A stretch of DNA of 64,000 nucleotides, taken from Streptomyces sp. PKU-EA00015 (lineage in GTDB: Bacteria; Actinomycetota; Actinomycetes; Streptomycetales; Streptomycetaceae). Shown here in pieces: positions 18,348 to 27,163 of the stretch (within the stretch, counting starts at the first letter, position 1; each line of letters opens with the position of its first letter). The stretch lies in the NCBI RefSeq assembly GCF_013387495.1, contig NZ_JABZEE010000034.1:1-64000 (forward strand), in the 5' to 3' direction. A program made the position numbers and the translations under genes. The notes under the pieces were generated by a model. The model was not told the DNA's origin, ran no database searches, and worked only from the letters and a program-made list of their open reading frames with translations.

Positions 18348-18628
18348 CAGTGCTCCTCCTCCGACTCGTACGCGGCCCTCTCCTGGGCGGCGCGGTCGTA
18401 ACGCGCCGCCGTCCACAACAGGAGCGAGCCCTGCGCGAGAAGCGCGACGACGCCGAGGTTGACCTGTCCGGCGACACGGGTGGCCAGCAGGTCCTCTGCG
18501 GCGCAGGCAAGCAGGAGATGGACCGCGAAGGTCAGTCCGTTGACGAGCGCGAAGGATCTGCCCGGCCGGTGGGGCCGGGGTCTTTGATGGAACGCGGGGG
18601 TGTACTGATGGGCGTGCTGATGGGCCAT
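18347..18628 (-). CDS. DUF485-like small membrane protein, symporter partner
   Basis: 93 residues with two membrane helices (FALVNGLTFAVHLLLACAAE and VNLGVVALLAQGSLLLWTAA) framed by a basic His/Pro-rich N-terminus and an acidic C-terminus (ERAAYESEEEH). Size, topology and position directly before an ActP-like symporter match the YjcH/DUF485 family. ATG 18628 is preceded by AGGAGAG. Stop and symporter start overlap as TGATG, implying translational coupling. The function in this family is not established; it probably aids assembly or regulation of the transporter. Confidence 0.8.
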   Translation of the reverse strand: MAHQHAHQYTPAFHQRPRPHRPGRSFALVNGLTFAVHLLLACAAEDLLATRVAGQVNLGVVALLAQGSLLLWTAARYDRAAQERAAYESEEEH

Positions 18629-18960
18629 GGAGCTCTCCTGGCGGCAAGGGATGCGCGTGCATCGCCTCGCTCGGGCGATGCATGGCGAGGGCATTGCCCC
18701 TGACGGCACTGCCCCCTGATGAGGGCTCACCAGAGCACGTACCGACCGGTCAGTCCATGCGCTTCGGGCACCCCGTTGTCCGTTCCCAACGCCGTAGGGG
18801 CGCGACTGTGCTGGTGCCCATTCGGCCATCCGCGGTAAGGAATCCGGCCACGGTGATACGCGTGCGGGGAGCTGTCCACCGCCGTGAAGCCGTACGCGTG
18901 CCAAATGGCAGTACTCCCGTGCGTACCACGCGTGCCGGACGGGCGTACCGCCGTGCGGCT
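18629..18960. other. Intergenic region upstream of the symporter pair
   Basis: 332 bp without a supported gene. It holds the promoter of the symporter operon and, next to the PucR stop, an imperfect inverted repeat (GAAGCCGTACG near 18891, CGTGCGGCTTC near 18953) that could end PucR transcription. A GACCGGTC palindrome lies near 18745. Confidence 0.5.
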
Positions 18961-20262
18961 TCAGCTTTCCGGGTCGGAGTCCCAGGCGTCCCCGCAGCCG
19001 AGGACGGCCGCCGGCCCGAGCAGCTGGAGTGTGTCGAAGGCGAGCGTGAGCCGTACGAGATCGCGGGGGCGGGACAGTTCGAGACCCGTGATCTGCTCGA
19101 AGCGGCGCAGCCGGTTCAGCACCGTGTTGCGGTGGCACAGCATGTGCCGGGCCGCCTGGACCGCGGAGCCGCCCTTCTCGATCCACACTCCGAGCGTGTC
19201 GATCAGCGTTTCGCGGTCGGCGGGCTCCAGGACGTACAGCGGCCGGAGCACCCGCAGGGCCAGCTCGGCGGACAGGTCCGGCCGTGAGACCAGCAGACCG
19301 TCGGGCAGACGGGCGTCGAGCCGGGCGACCTCCCCGTCCGCGCGGCAGGTGCGCAGGGCGAGTCCGGCCATCTCCCTCGCCCGGGGCAGGTTCTCCAGCC
19401 CGTGGACGACGGGGCTGATGCCGATGCGCATGCCGGGTCCGGCGTCGAGGGCGGAGGCGAGCGCGTCGAGTGGGTGGTCGCCGAGGTGGGCGACGAGCAC
19501 ATCGCGCTGTGCGCCGGCGTGGCGCAGGACGCGCATGCCACGGATCTCCGGGACGGCGTCGGGTGCACGGCCGAAGGGCGGCGTGGCCCGCAGCTCCGCC
19601 ACCGCGAAGCGTCCGTCGGGCGGCAGATTGAGGATCGACGCGGCGTCCTGGATGAACGCCGGGTCGTTACGGCTCTCCAGGACGGCGGCGAGGATCAGGC
19701 GCACCCGCTCGTTGTGCCGGCTGGCCACGCCCGTGGCGACGTGGCGGTAGGCGTCGGCGACCAGGACGGCGTCGCGATTGTTCATCTTCCACACCAGCTC
19801 CGCCACGCGCACGAGGTGACGCTGGTCGCCGAGCCCGTCCCGCTCCACGACGCTGATGATCCCGTTCCAGACCTCCGAGCCGGCGACCCGGAAGGCGTGC
19901 ATCACCTCGTCGAGGGGGCGGCCCTCCTCGGCACGGCGTATGCCGAGCTCACGGGTGTATCGCTCGATGTCCACGATGCGGCCCGGATCGAGGGCGGCCT
20001 CCAGCCCGAGGCGGATGCCGGTGTGCGCGGACTGCTTGAGGTCGGGCGGCGAGAGTACCGGGTCGGCATAGTGCGGCACCTCGGTGCGGATCTGGTGCAC
20101 CACGGAGTCGGTGAAGGAGGCGCCCTGCACAAGAAGGCGCCGGCAGGCGTGGTCGAACAGCTGGAGCGGCGAGGAGTCGGCGGCGGCTTGGGGCAGCGGA
20201 CCGACGGTGGAGACGGTGGTGACGCGGGGGCGGACCGCGCCACGGACGGAACTGGTGTGCAT
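18961..20262 (-). CDS. PucR-family transcriptional regulator
   Basis: 433 residues; ATG 20262 with GGAGGG upstream. The N-terminal half is helical and sensor-like (TEVPHYADPVLSPPDLKQSA, MNNRDAVLVADAYRHVATG). A central GGDEF-like degenerate region follows (RFAVAELRATPPFGR to MRIGISPVVHGLENL). The C-terminus is the PucR helix-turn-helix: TLGVWIEKGGSAVQAARHML followed by CHRNTVLNRLRRFEQITGLE (about 375-415). PucR proteins activate purine, amine or amino-acid catabolism genes. Two candidate target sets flank it: the symporter pair in the same direction and the liv-type ABC operon divergently, 355 bp away. The divergent position favours the ABC operon (inference). Confidence 0.9.
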   Translation of the reverse strand: MHTSSVRGAVRPRVTTVSTVGPLPQAAADSSPLQLFDHACRRLLVQGASFTDSVVHQIRTEVPHYADPVLSPPDLKQSAHTGIRLGLEAALDPGRIVDIERYTRELGIRRAEEGRPLDEVMHAFRVAGSEVWNGIISVVERDGLGDQRHLVRVAELVWKMNNRDAVLVADAYRHVATGVASRHNERVRLILAAVLESRNDPAFIQDAASILNLPPDGRFAVAELRATPPFGRAPDAVPEIRGMRVLRHAGAQRDVLVAHLGDHPLDALASALDAGPGMRIGISPVVHGLENLPRAREMAGLALRTCRADGEVARLDARLPDGLLVSRPDLSAELALRVLRPLYVLEPADRETLIDTLGVWIEKGGSAVQAARHMLCHRNTVLNRLRRFEQITGLELSRPRDLVRLTLAFDTLQLLGPAAVLGCGDAWDSDPES

Positions 20263-20617
20263 GGACCCTCCAGACGGACGGGGCGTGCAAGGACACCACG
20301 GCGGGTCGCCATGTCTTGTGCTGCGCGGGGCGCAGGTACGGGTGCTCCACCGGTCGGCGATCGGCGTGTGGCGGCGGCGCACCCTTCAAGGAATCCACAT
20401 GCTAAGCAGTCGGTCATCCTTTGGGGCGAGACCTCCGCCAAATCGTGATGATCCACGCACAGGAGGAGGTACGGATTGTGCCCCCTCACAAGCGGGCCGG
20501 TCGCCGGCTGGGAACTGACAGCGGCTCGTTCCCAGCCCATGGACGCCCTGCCCCCGCCGTGTTCTCGTAGCGCTCCAGTCCGGCGCCCGTTCGCCGAGGA
20601 GCAAGGAGAACGCCCTG
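20263..20617. other. Divergent regulatory region, PucR/liv operon
   Basis: 355 bp, no supported gene. It should carry promoters for PucR (minus) and the ABC operon (plus), and likely PucR sites. A GAGGAGCAAGGAGAA stretch at its right end is the ribosome site for the first ABC gene. Confidence 0.6.
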
Positions 20618-21481
20618 ATGAGCCCACCAGAGACCGAGGCCGGGACCCTCCGGGTCAGCGATCTGCACGTCAGCTACGGACGGTCCGTGCAGGCGCTCCA
20701 CGGGGTGTCGCTGACCGTCCCGCAGGGCCGGATTGTCGCCGTGCTCGGCTCCAACGGCGCGGGCAAGTCCACACTGCTCCGGGCGGTCTCCGGGACCCTC
20801 GCGCTGCACCGCGGCACGGTCGACAGCGGCACCGTGCACTTCGACGGCGTACGGCTGAGCGGCGACGCCGCCCGGGCAGTCGCCGCCGGGGTGGTGCAGG
20901 TGCCCGAGGGTCGGCGGATCTTCGGCGCCCTGTCCGTGGAGGACAACCTCAGGGCCGGGTTCCTCGGGTCGGCACGCCGCTCGCGCGCCGAGCTGCGAGC
21001 CGCCCGCGAGCGTGTCTTCACGCAGTTCCCGGTACTGGCCGAACGTCGGCGGCAGGCTGCCGGGCTGATGTCCGGCGGAGAGCAGCAGATGCTCGCGATG
21101 GGCCGCGCGCTGATGGCCGGGCCGAGCTTGCTGCTCCTCGACGAGCCCTCGCTGGGCCTCGCGCCCCTGATGGTCCGGCGCATCGCGGAGATCATCCGCG
21201 AGATCAACGCCCAGGGGACCTCGATCCTGCTCGTCGAGCAGAACGCCGCCATGGCCCTGGAACTGTCCGACCGCGCGTCGGTGCTGGACGTGGGCCAGGT
21301 GCGGCTGGAGGGGGCCTCGGCCGATCTCGCCGCGGCGGACGAGGTGCGGCGGCTGTATCTGGGCGAGACCCACGAGACCGGCTGCGGCGCGCCCGACGCC
21401 GACGCGCGGTACGCGACGTCCGCGAGCACTCCGTCCGTGACCGGACCGGGACTGACCGAACTTGGCAGGTGGAACGGATGA
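20618..21481 (+). CDS. livF: Branched-chain amino-acid-type ABC transporter ATPase (LivF-like)
   Basis: Cytoplasmic ATPase of 287 residues. Walker A GSNGAGKST (about 44-52), signature MSGGEQQMLAMGRAL (about 150), Walker B LLLLDEPSLGLAP, and the H-loop region are intact. The LivF hallmarks are VAAGVVQVPEGRRIFGALSV and the short form of the domain. A C-terminal extension of about 45 residues (HETGCGAPDADARYATSAST and following) is unusual and not conserved. It is first in a five-gene operon whose genes all overlap; order is F-G-H-M-K, the reverse of the common K-H-M-G-F. Substrate may be a branched-chain amino acid, urea or amide. Confidence 0.92.
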   Translation: MSPPETEAGTLRVSDLHVSYGRSVQALHGVSLTVPQGRIVAVLGSNGAGKSTLLRAVSGTLALHRGTVDSGTVHFDGVRLSGDAARAVAAGVVQVPEGRRIFGALSVEDNLRAGFLGSARRSRAELRAARERVFTQFPVLAERRRQAAGLMSGGEQQMLAMGRALMAGPSLLLLDEPSLGLAPLMVRRIAEIIREINAQGTSILLVEQNAAMALELSDRASVLDVGQVRLEGASADLAAADEVRRLYLGETHETGCGAPDADARYATSASTPSVTGPGLTELGRWNG

Positions 21482-22506
21482 GCATCGACGCGACGGCCGC
21501 CACCCCCGAGGCCGCCACGACCCCCGGACCGGACACGGGGCCCGACCCGGTCCCGGCCCTCACGGTCGAGAACCTGACCGTGCGCTTCTCCGGCCTCGTC
21601 GCCCTCGACGACCTGTCCTTCACGGTCCGGCCCGGCACGATCCACGCCCTCATCGGTCCCAACGGCGCGGGCAAGTCCACCTGCTTCAACGTCATCTCCG
21701 GCGTCTACCGAGCCACCGCCGGAAGCGTCCGGTACGCGGACCAGGACCTCACCCGCCTCGCACCCCACCGCATCGCGCAGCTCGGCGTCGCCCGCACCTT
21801 CCAGAACATCGTGCTCACCCACGGGACCGTCGCCGACAACCTCATGCTCGGCCGCCACCGGCTGACCCGGGCGGGCTTCACGGCGAGCGCGCTGCGACTG
21901 CCGCACACGGTGCGCGAGCAGCGCCGCCACCGGGAGCGGGCGGCTGAGATCGCCGACTTCCTGGGTCTCGGCCCCGCGTTCGACAAGCCGGTCGGCGGGC
22001 TTTCGTACGGCGACCGCAAGCGGGTGGAAATGGCGCGCGCGCTGTGCATGGAGCCGCAGTTGCTGCTGCTCGACGAGCCCGTCGCCGGCATGCACCCGAC
22101 CGAGCGCTCGGCGATGGCCGAGACGATCGCCCGGGTCCGTGACGCCCTGAACATCTCGATCCTCATCGTCGAGCACGACATGGGCCTGATCATGCGGATC
22201 GCCGACTCGGTGACGGTGCTCGACTTCGGCCGGCTCATCGCGGACGGACCGCCCGAGCGCATCCAGAACGACCCGGCCGTCATCAGCGCGTATCTCGGCA
22301 CCCCGGTCCAGGAGACAGAGCCGGGTCCTCAGCCCGGCCCGACACGCGAACCAGAACCCGGTCCGGCACCCGATCCAGAGCCCATCCCGGCACCCGAGCC
22401 GGGGCAGGAGAGCGAACCGGACACCGAGCCGGACCCGGAACCTGCCACGGCCGCCGCCTCGGACCCCGCCAAGGACACCGAGCGCGACTCGGAGGAAGAA
22501 TCATGA
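21478..22506 (+). CDS. livG: Branched-chain amino-acid-type ABC transporter ATPase (LivG-like)
   Basis: 342 residues; ATG overlaps the livF stop (ATGA). ABC core: LTVRFSGLVALDDLSFTV, Walker A GPNGAGKST (about 62), RTFQNIVLTHGTVADNLMLG (Q-loop), signature GGLSYGDRKRVEMARAL, Walker B LLLLDEPVAGMHPTE, SILIVEHDMGLIM. The LivG/BraF form is clear from the long Q-loop insertion. After the core (about residue 275) an unusual tail of about 65 residues is almost wholly Pro, Glu, Gly and Asp repeats (see the repeat entry). Such a tail is not part of the family and may be a disordered linker. Confidence 0.92.
   Translation: MSIDATAATPEAATTPGPDTGPDPVPALTVENLTVRFSGLVALDDLSFTVRPGTIHALIGPNGAGKSTCFNVISGVYRATAGSVRYADQDLTRLAPHRIAQLGVARTFQNIVLTHGTVADNLMLGRHRLTRAGFTASALRLPHTVREQRRHRERAAEIADFLGLGPAFDKPVGGLSYGDRKRVEMARALCMEPQLLLLDEPVAGMHPTERSAMAETIARVRDALNISILIVEHDMGLIMRIADSVTVLDFGRLIADGPPERIQNDPAVISAYLGTPVQETEPGPQPGPTREPEPGPAPDPEPIPAPEPGQESEPDTEPDPEPATAAASDPAKDTERDSEEES
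22314..22470 (+). repeat. Pro-Glu/Pro-Gly repeat tract at the LivG C-terminus
   Basis: In-frame degenerate repeats of the units EPGP, PEP and EPD (for example ETEPGPQPGPTREPEPGPAP) fill most of the last 65 codons of the LivG-like gene. The DNA shows short repeated GAGCC/CCCGG-type units, likely to vary in length between strains by slippage. Confidence 0.75.
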
Positions 22507-23393
22507 TCAAGCTCACTGAAACCGTCCTCAACGGACTCGCGCTCGGCTCCGTCTACGCGCTGATAGCCCTGGGCTTCGTCGTGATCTTCAAGGCGTCCGG
22601 CGTCATGAACTTCGCGCACGGCTCCCTGCTGCTCTTCGGCGGCTATGCCACGGCCCGCCTCCACGACGCCATCGGGTTCATCCCCGCCGTCCTCGTCGGC
22701 GCCGCGCTCGCCGCAGCGCTGGCCGGCCTGGTGCAGCTTCTGGCCACCCGCGGCCTGCGCGGCGCGGAGATCCACACGCTGACGATCCTCACCATCGGCG
22801 TGGACGTCCTGCTCAGCACCGAACTCAACCGGCAGATCGGCGCCGACTACCTCACCATGGGCGACCCCTGGGGCGCCGATGTGACCCGGCTCGGCAGCAT
22901 CACCGTCGCCGACGCGCGGATGGCGAGCATCGTCGTCGCGGTCGTCGTCATCACCGCCTTCTTCGCCGCCTTCCGTTGGTCCCGCTGGGGCCTGTCCATG
23001 CGGTCCGCGGCCGCCGACCCGGAAGCCGCGGCGCTGATGGGGATACGACTGGACCGCGTACGCCTCATCGCCTGGTGCGTCGCCGGGGCACTGGCCGCCA
23101 TCGCCGCCGTGTTCCTCGCCGCCTTCCCCGCACCGGGACTCGACCGTACGACCAGTCACATAGCCCTGAGTGCCTTCCCCGCGGCGATCCTCGGCGGCAT
23201 GGACTCGGCCGTCGGCGCTCTCGTCGGAAGCCTGGTGATCGGCCTCACGGCGGCGATGGCCGCCGGCTACCAGAACGAACTGAGCGTCCTGGGTGCCGGA
23301 TTCTCCGATGTGGCCCCCTACCTCGTGATGGTGCTCGTGCTCCTGGTCAGGCCCACCGGTCTCTTCGGATCGAAGGAGCTGACCCGTGTCTGA
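22503..23393 (+). CDS. livH: Branched-chain amino-acid-type ABC permease (LivH-like)
   Basis: 296-residue inner-membrane permease; ATG overlaps the LivG stop (ATGA). About eight membrane helices are visible. LivH-family signatures are LNGLALGSVYALIALGFVVI, KASGVMNFAHGSLLLFGGYA at the N-terminus and ALSAFPAAILGGMDSAVGAL near the C-terminus (the cytoplasmic loop that docks on the ATPase). It works with the LivM-type permease to form the channel. Confidence 0.93.
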   Translation: MIKLTETVLNGLALGSVYALIALGFVVIFKASGVMNFAHGSLLLFGGYATARLHDAIGFIPAVLVGAALAAALAGLVQLLATRGLRGAEIHTLTILTIGVDVLLSTELNRQIGADYLTMGDPWGADVTRLGSITVADARMASIVVAVVVITAFFAAFRWSRWGLSMRSAAADPEAAALMGIRLDRVRLIAWCVAGALAAIAAVFLAAFPAPGLDRTTSHIALSAFPAAILGGMDSAVGALVGSLVIGLTAAMAAGYQNELSVLGAGFSDVAPYLVMVLVLLVRPTGLFGSKELTRV

Positions 23394-24645
23394 CACCCGC
23401 GCCGTCACCGAAACCACCGGCGACACCACCGAAAGCACGGACACCGTGACGGCCTCCGCCGCCGCTGCCCCCGATTCCCCGTCCGCCCCCGGCAGGTGGT
23501 CCGGCAAGGTCTTCCCGCGCGGGCGGCGTGCGGCCACCCTCGCCGCAGGCGTGCTGGTCCTGCTGGCCCTGCCCTTCTACGTCACCTCGTTCTGGCTCCA
23601 GACGGGCCTGTTCGCCATGGCCGCCGTCATCGGCGCCATCGGGCTGAACCTGCTCTCCGGGACGACCGGACAGCTCTCCCTCGGCCACGCCTTCTTCCTC
23701 GCCGTCGGCGCGTACGGCTATGTGTGGCTGGCGTCCGAGCCGTCCGGCACCGGCTCCAGCAGCCTGTACGGTCTCGGGCTCCCGCCGGTCCTCGCCTTCG
23801 TGCTCGCGATCGTGCTCGCCGGAGCGGCGGGCGGCCTGTTCAGCCCCATCTCCGGCCGGCTGCGCGGCATGTACCTGGGCATCGCCACCCTCGCCCTGGT
23901 CTTCCTCGGCCATCACATGATGCTCAACGCCCCGCATGTCACCGGCGGCTTCAACGGCCGTTCCGTACCGCCGCTGGACATCCTCGGCTTCTCCTTCACC
24001 GACACCTCCCCCGACGGGCTCGCCGTCCTCGGCGTCCCCTTCGGCGGGCTGGAGCGCCTGTGGTACGCCGGCCTGGCCCTGGTGGCCGTGGCCTGGCTCG
24101 CCGCCCGCAACATCCTGCGCGGACGCCCCGGCCGCGCCCTCGGCGCCGTACGCGACAGCGAGGTCGCCGCCGCCGTGATGGGAGTCCATCTCACCCGCTA
24201 CCGCGCCTCCGCTTTCATCGTCTCCTCGATGTACGCGGGTGCCGCCGGCGCCCTGCTGGCCCTGGTGTTCAAACGCGTCGTCCCCGACCACTTCGGCCTG
24301 CTGCTGTCCATCGACTACCTCGCGATGATCGTCATCGGCGGCCTCGGCTCGGTAGGCGGCGCGGCCTGCGGCGCGGTCTTCGTCGCCCTGATCCCCCACC
24401 TGCTCACCAAGTACGCCGACGACCTACCCCTGCTCACCGCTCCCGGCACCACGGGATCCGGCGTGTCCCCGGGCGACGCGGCCCGCTACCTCTACGGCAC
24501 CGCGATCGTCCTCGTCCTGATCTTCGCCCCCGGCGGCCTGGCCGGACTGGCCCACAGACGGCCGCGCCGCAAGGGCGACGGCTCCCCCCGCACCCGGCGT
24601 TTCCCTCTGCGCACCCGCACCACCCCGAAGGAGCACACCCCGTGA
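23386..24645 (+). CDS. livM: Branched-chain amino-acid-type ABC permease (LivM-like)
   Basis: 419 residues; GTG start lies inside the last codons of livH (8-bp overlap). After a Thr/Ala-rich cytoplasmic N-terminus (about 50 residues) come about ten membrane helices. LivM signatures: MAAVIGAIGLNLLSGTTGQL, LGHAFFLAVGAYGY, and the coupling loop RGRPGRALGAVRDSEVAAAV MG VH, then LGSVGGAACGAVFVALIPHL. The C-terminus is basic (RPRRKGDGSPRTRRFPLRTR). Second channel subunit of the transporter. Confidence 0.93.
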   Translation: MSDTRAVTETTGDTTESTDTVTASAAAAPDSPSAPGRWSGKVFPRGRRAATLAAGVLVLLALPFYVTSFWLQTGLFAMAAVIGAIGLNLLSGTTGQLSLGHAFFLAVGAYGYVWLASEPSGTGSSSLYGLGLPPVLAFVLAIVLAGAAGGLFSPISGRLRGMYLGIATLALVFLGHHMMLNAPHVTGGFNGRSVPPLDILGFSFTDTSPDGLAVLGVPFGGLERLWYAGLALVAVAWLAARNILRGRPGRALGAVRDSEVAAAVMGVHLTRYRASAFIVSSMYAGAAGALLALVFKRVVPDHFGLLLSIDYLAMIVIGGLGSVGGAACGAVFVALIPHLLTKYADDLPLLTAPGTTGSGVSPGDAARYLYGTAIVLVLIFAPGGLAGLAHRRPRRKGDGSPRTRRFPLRTRTTPKEHTP

Positions 24646-25895
24646 GAAACACCCGACTTGCCCCGGCCGCAGCCGTCATCGCCGCACTCGCCCTGAGCGC
24701 CACGGCCTGCAGCACCAAGAGCGGTACCAACGCGGACAACGCCGGCAGCGACGGCATCAAGACCGGCCCCGGAGTGACGGAGAAGACCATCACCCTGGGC
24801 GCGCTGACCGACCTCACCGGCCCGTACGCCTCTCTCGGCAAGAGCATCGTCAACGCCCAGCAGCTGTACGTCGACCAGCTCAACGCCTCCGGCGGCATCT
24901 GCGGCCGGACCGTCAAGATCACCGTCAAGGATCACGGCTACGACGTCCAGAAGGCAGTGTCCGCGTTCACCGAGACCGAGCCGAACGTGGCCGCCGTGTC
25001 CCAGATGGTCGGCTCCCCGGTGGTGTCCTCACTGTCACAGGAGCTCGAGTCCAAGCACCTGCTCACGTTCCCGATGGCCTGGGCCTCCACCCTGCTGGGC
25101 CGCGAATACGTCCAGGTGGTCGGCTCCACCTACGACATCGACATGATCAACGGCGTCGACCACGTCGTCCGTACGTCCAAGTTGAAGGCGGGCGACAAGA
25201 TCGGCCACGTCTACTTCGAGGGTGAGTACGGCGAGAACGCGCTCGCCGGTGCCACCTACGCGGCGAAGAAGGCGAAGCTGACCGTCGTCGGGCAGAAGAT
25301 CAAGCCCACCGACCAGGACCTGACCGCCCAGGTCACCGCGCTCAAGCAGGCCGGCGTCAAGGCGATCCTGATCAGCGCCGGTCCGCGTCAGACGGCCGCC
25401 CTGGTCGGCACCGCCGCCGCCGCGGGCTTCACCGTCCCGGTCCTGACCAGCTCGCCGGGCTTCGCCCCGCAGCTGATGGCGACCCCGGTCGGCCCCGCCC
25501 TGGAGAAGATGCTCCAGGTGGTGAGCCCCGCCGCGGCGTTCACCGACAACCCCGCCATGCAGAAGCTCGCCAAGGACTACAAGGCGAAGTACCCGAAGGA
25601 CCTGCTCGACCCGGGTGTCGTCAGCGGCTGGAACGCGATCAGCGTCCTCGGCGAGGACCTCAAGGCGGCCTGCAAGGCGAAGGACCTGACGCGCGAGGGC
25701 ATAGCGGCGGCCCACCGCAAGCAGTCCAAGCTCACCGTGCTCGGTGTGCCGCTGAACTTCTCGGACCGCACCAAGCCGGCGACGTACCAGTCCTTCATCC
25801 ACAAGCCGGCGAAGACGGCCCCCGGCGGCCTCGTGAACGTCGAACCGGCCCACGAGGTTCCTGCGGCGAAGACCTACAGCCTGCCCAAGGGCTGA
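24642..25895 (+). CDS. livK: ABC transporter substrate-binding lipoprotein (LivK-like)
   Basis: 417-residue lipoprotein, GTG overlapping the livM stop (GTGA). Signal peptide RNTRLAPAAAVIAALALSAT with lipobox ATAC. The type-I periplasmic fold is clear from ITLGALTDLTGPYASLGKSI, QQLYVDQLNASGGICGRTV and VKDHGYDVQKAVSAFTE, followed by a second lobe (KIGHVYFEGEYGENALAGAT). It captures the substrate outside the cell and hands it to LivHM. The family covers branched-chain amino acids, urea and short amides; the binding residues do not let me decide. Last gene of the operon, followed by a strong terminator. Confidence 0.9.
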   Translation: MRNTRLAPAAAVIAALALSATACSTKSGTNADNAGSDGIKTGPGVTEKTITLGALTDLTGPYASLGKSIVNAQQLYVDQLNASGGICGRTVKITVKDHGYDVQKAVSAFTETEPNVAAVSQMVGSPVVSSLSQELESKHLLTFPMAWASTLLGREYVQVVGSTYDIDMINGVDHVVRTSKLKAGDKIGHVYFEGEYGENALAGATYAAKKAKLTVVGQKIKPTDQDLTAQVTALKQAGVKAILISAGPRQTAALVGTAAAAGFTVPVLTSSPGFAPQLMATPVGPALEKMLQVVSPAAAFTDNPAMQKLAKDYKAKYPKDLLDPGVVSGWNAISVLGEDLKAACKAKDLTREGIAAAHRKQSKLTVLGVPLNFSDRTKPATYQSFIHKPAKTAPGGLVNVEPAHEVPAAKTYSLPKG

Positions 25896-25906
25896 GCCGC
25901 CCCGAC

Positions 25907-25942
25907 GGTCCGGATGCTGACCGGCAGGTCAGCATCCGGACC
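25907..25942 (+). terminator. Perfect hairpin terminator of the liv-type operon
   Basis: GGTCCGGATGCTGACC (25907-25922) pairs perfectly over 16 bp with GGTCAGCATCCGGACC (25927-25942), GGCA loop, 11 bp after the livK stop. Confidence 0.93.
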
Positions 25943-25957
25943 GGGAGGAATGCCCTT

Positions 25958-26004
25958 CCGGTCCCTCGGCTCCCCCCGATTCAGGGGGAGTTCCCGGGGA
26001 CCGG
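25958..26004 (-). terminator. Hairpin terminator of the facing substrate-binding gene
   Basis: CCGGTCCC (25958) pairs with GGGACCGG (ending 26004), and inside it CTCCCCC pairs with GGGGGAG (25984-25990). It is 25 bp beyond the stop of the minus-strand gene, so two separate hairpins insulate the convergent pair. Confidence 0.7.
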
Positions 26005-26029
26005 ACTCGTGATCCCTCAGGTGATGGGT

Positions 26030-27163
26030 TCAGCCTCCTACGGCCTTCGCCCAGCCCCGGTCGACCGTCACCCTCGCCTTCTCCAGTTGCGCGTCCGTGG
26101 GGAACTGGGGCTCCCCCTCGACCGTCGGCAGTTTTGCCGCGGCGTCCTCGTCGAGGGTGCCGTCCTCGCGCATGGTCTCCATCAGTACCGGGCGGGCGTA
26201 GCCCTTGAGCCGGAGGTTCTGGCCCGTCGCGCTGAAGAGATACTCCTGCCACAGGCGGGCCGCCGCCGGGTGCGGGGCGTTCTTGTTGACGGCCAGGGCG
26301 TAGTACTGGGCGAAGCTGCCGTCGAAGGGGATCGCGACCCGCCAGTCCACACCCTTGTCGCGGAACCGGTCCGAGTAGTCGAGGTTGACGTAGTCCCAGT
26401 CGATGCTGATGGGTGTCCTGCCGGTCTCCACCGCGGCCGAGGTCGACTCGACGGGGTTGAAGTTGCCTCGGTCGTTCAGCTCGGCGAAGAAGTCGAGGCC
26501 GGGGCGGATGTCGTCGAACGACCCCCCGTTCGCGAGGGCGGCCGCGTAGACGCCGGCGAAGGCGGTGTTGGAACGGGTGGGGTCGCCGTCGAGCGAGACT
26601 TTCCCCTTGTACCGGGGCTCCAGCAGATCGGCGAAGGTCCGGGGGCAGGGCTTGACGCGGTTGGCGTCGCAGCCGATGGAGATGTAGCCGCCGTAGTTGT
26701 TGTACCAACGGGCCTCGCTGTCCTTCTGGTTGTCCGGGATCGAGTCGTACGCTGCGACCCTGTACGGCGCGAGCAGGCTCTGCCGGGTCGCTGTCCGGGC
26801 GAACGTGTCCCCCACATCGATGACGTCGGGGGCGTCGGCGCTCTTCCCGCTCTTTTTGATGGCGTCGATCTCGTCCTGGCTGGATCCCTGGGGATCGTCG
26901 ACGGTGACCTTGATCCCGTACTTCTTCTCGAAGTCGTCGATCAGACCGCCGTAGTCGGCCCAGTCGCGCGGAAGCGCGATCGCGTTGAGCGCGCCCTCGT
27001 CCTGCGCCGCGGCGATCAGCTTGCTCATGCCCCCCGCCTCCTCTGCCGAGGTGGCCACCGACGGCTTCACGGGTGTGGCCTTCGGCGTCTCGGCGCAGGC
27101 GCTCAGGACCAGGAGGGTGAGGCAGCCTGCGGCGGCCGCTGTTCGGACACGAGGTGCAGTCAC
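26030..27163 (-). CDS. Orphan ABC transporter substrate-binding lipoprotein (iron/polyamine/thiamine type)
   Basis: 377-residue lipoprotein. GTG 27163 gives a clean signal peptide (TAPRVRTAAAAGCLTLLVLS) with lipobox LSAC. The mature part is a type-II binding protein: LIAAAQDEGALNAIALPRDW, ADYGGLIDDFEKKYGIKVTV, DVIDVGDTFARTATRQSLLA, and VNKNAPHPAAARLWQEYLFS near the C-terminus, the pattern of PotD/FbpA/AfuA-like proteins (SBP_bac_8). No permease or ATPase gene adjoins it, so it must work with a transporter encoded elsewhere, or be a relic of a lost operon. The ligand (ferric iron, polyamine, phosphonate) cannot be told. Confidence 0.85.
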   Translation of the reverse strand: MTAPRVRTAAAAGCLTLLVLSACAETPKATPVKPSVATSAEEAGGMSKLIAAAQDEGALNAIALPRDWADYGGLIDDFEKKYGIKVTVDDPQGSSQDEIDAIKKSGKSADAPDVIDVGDTFARTATRQSLLAPYRVAAYDSIPDNQKDSEARWYNNYGGYISIGCDANRVKPCPRTFADLLEPRYKGKVSLDGDPTRSNTAFAGVYAAALANGGSFDDIRPGLDFFAELNDRGNFNPVESTSAAVETGRTPISIDWDYVNLDYSDRFRDKGVDWRVAIPFDGSFAQYYALAVNKNAPHPAAARLWQEYLFSATGQNLRLKGYARPVLMETMREDGTLDEDAAAKLPTVEGEPQFPTDAQLEKARVTVDRGWAKAVGG

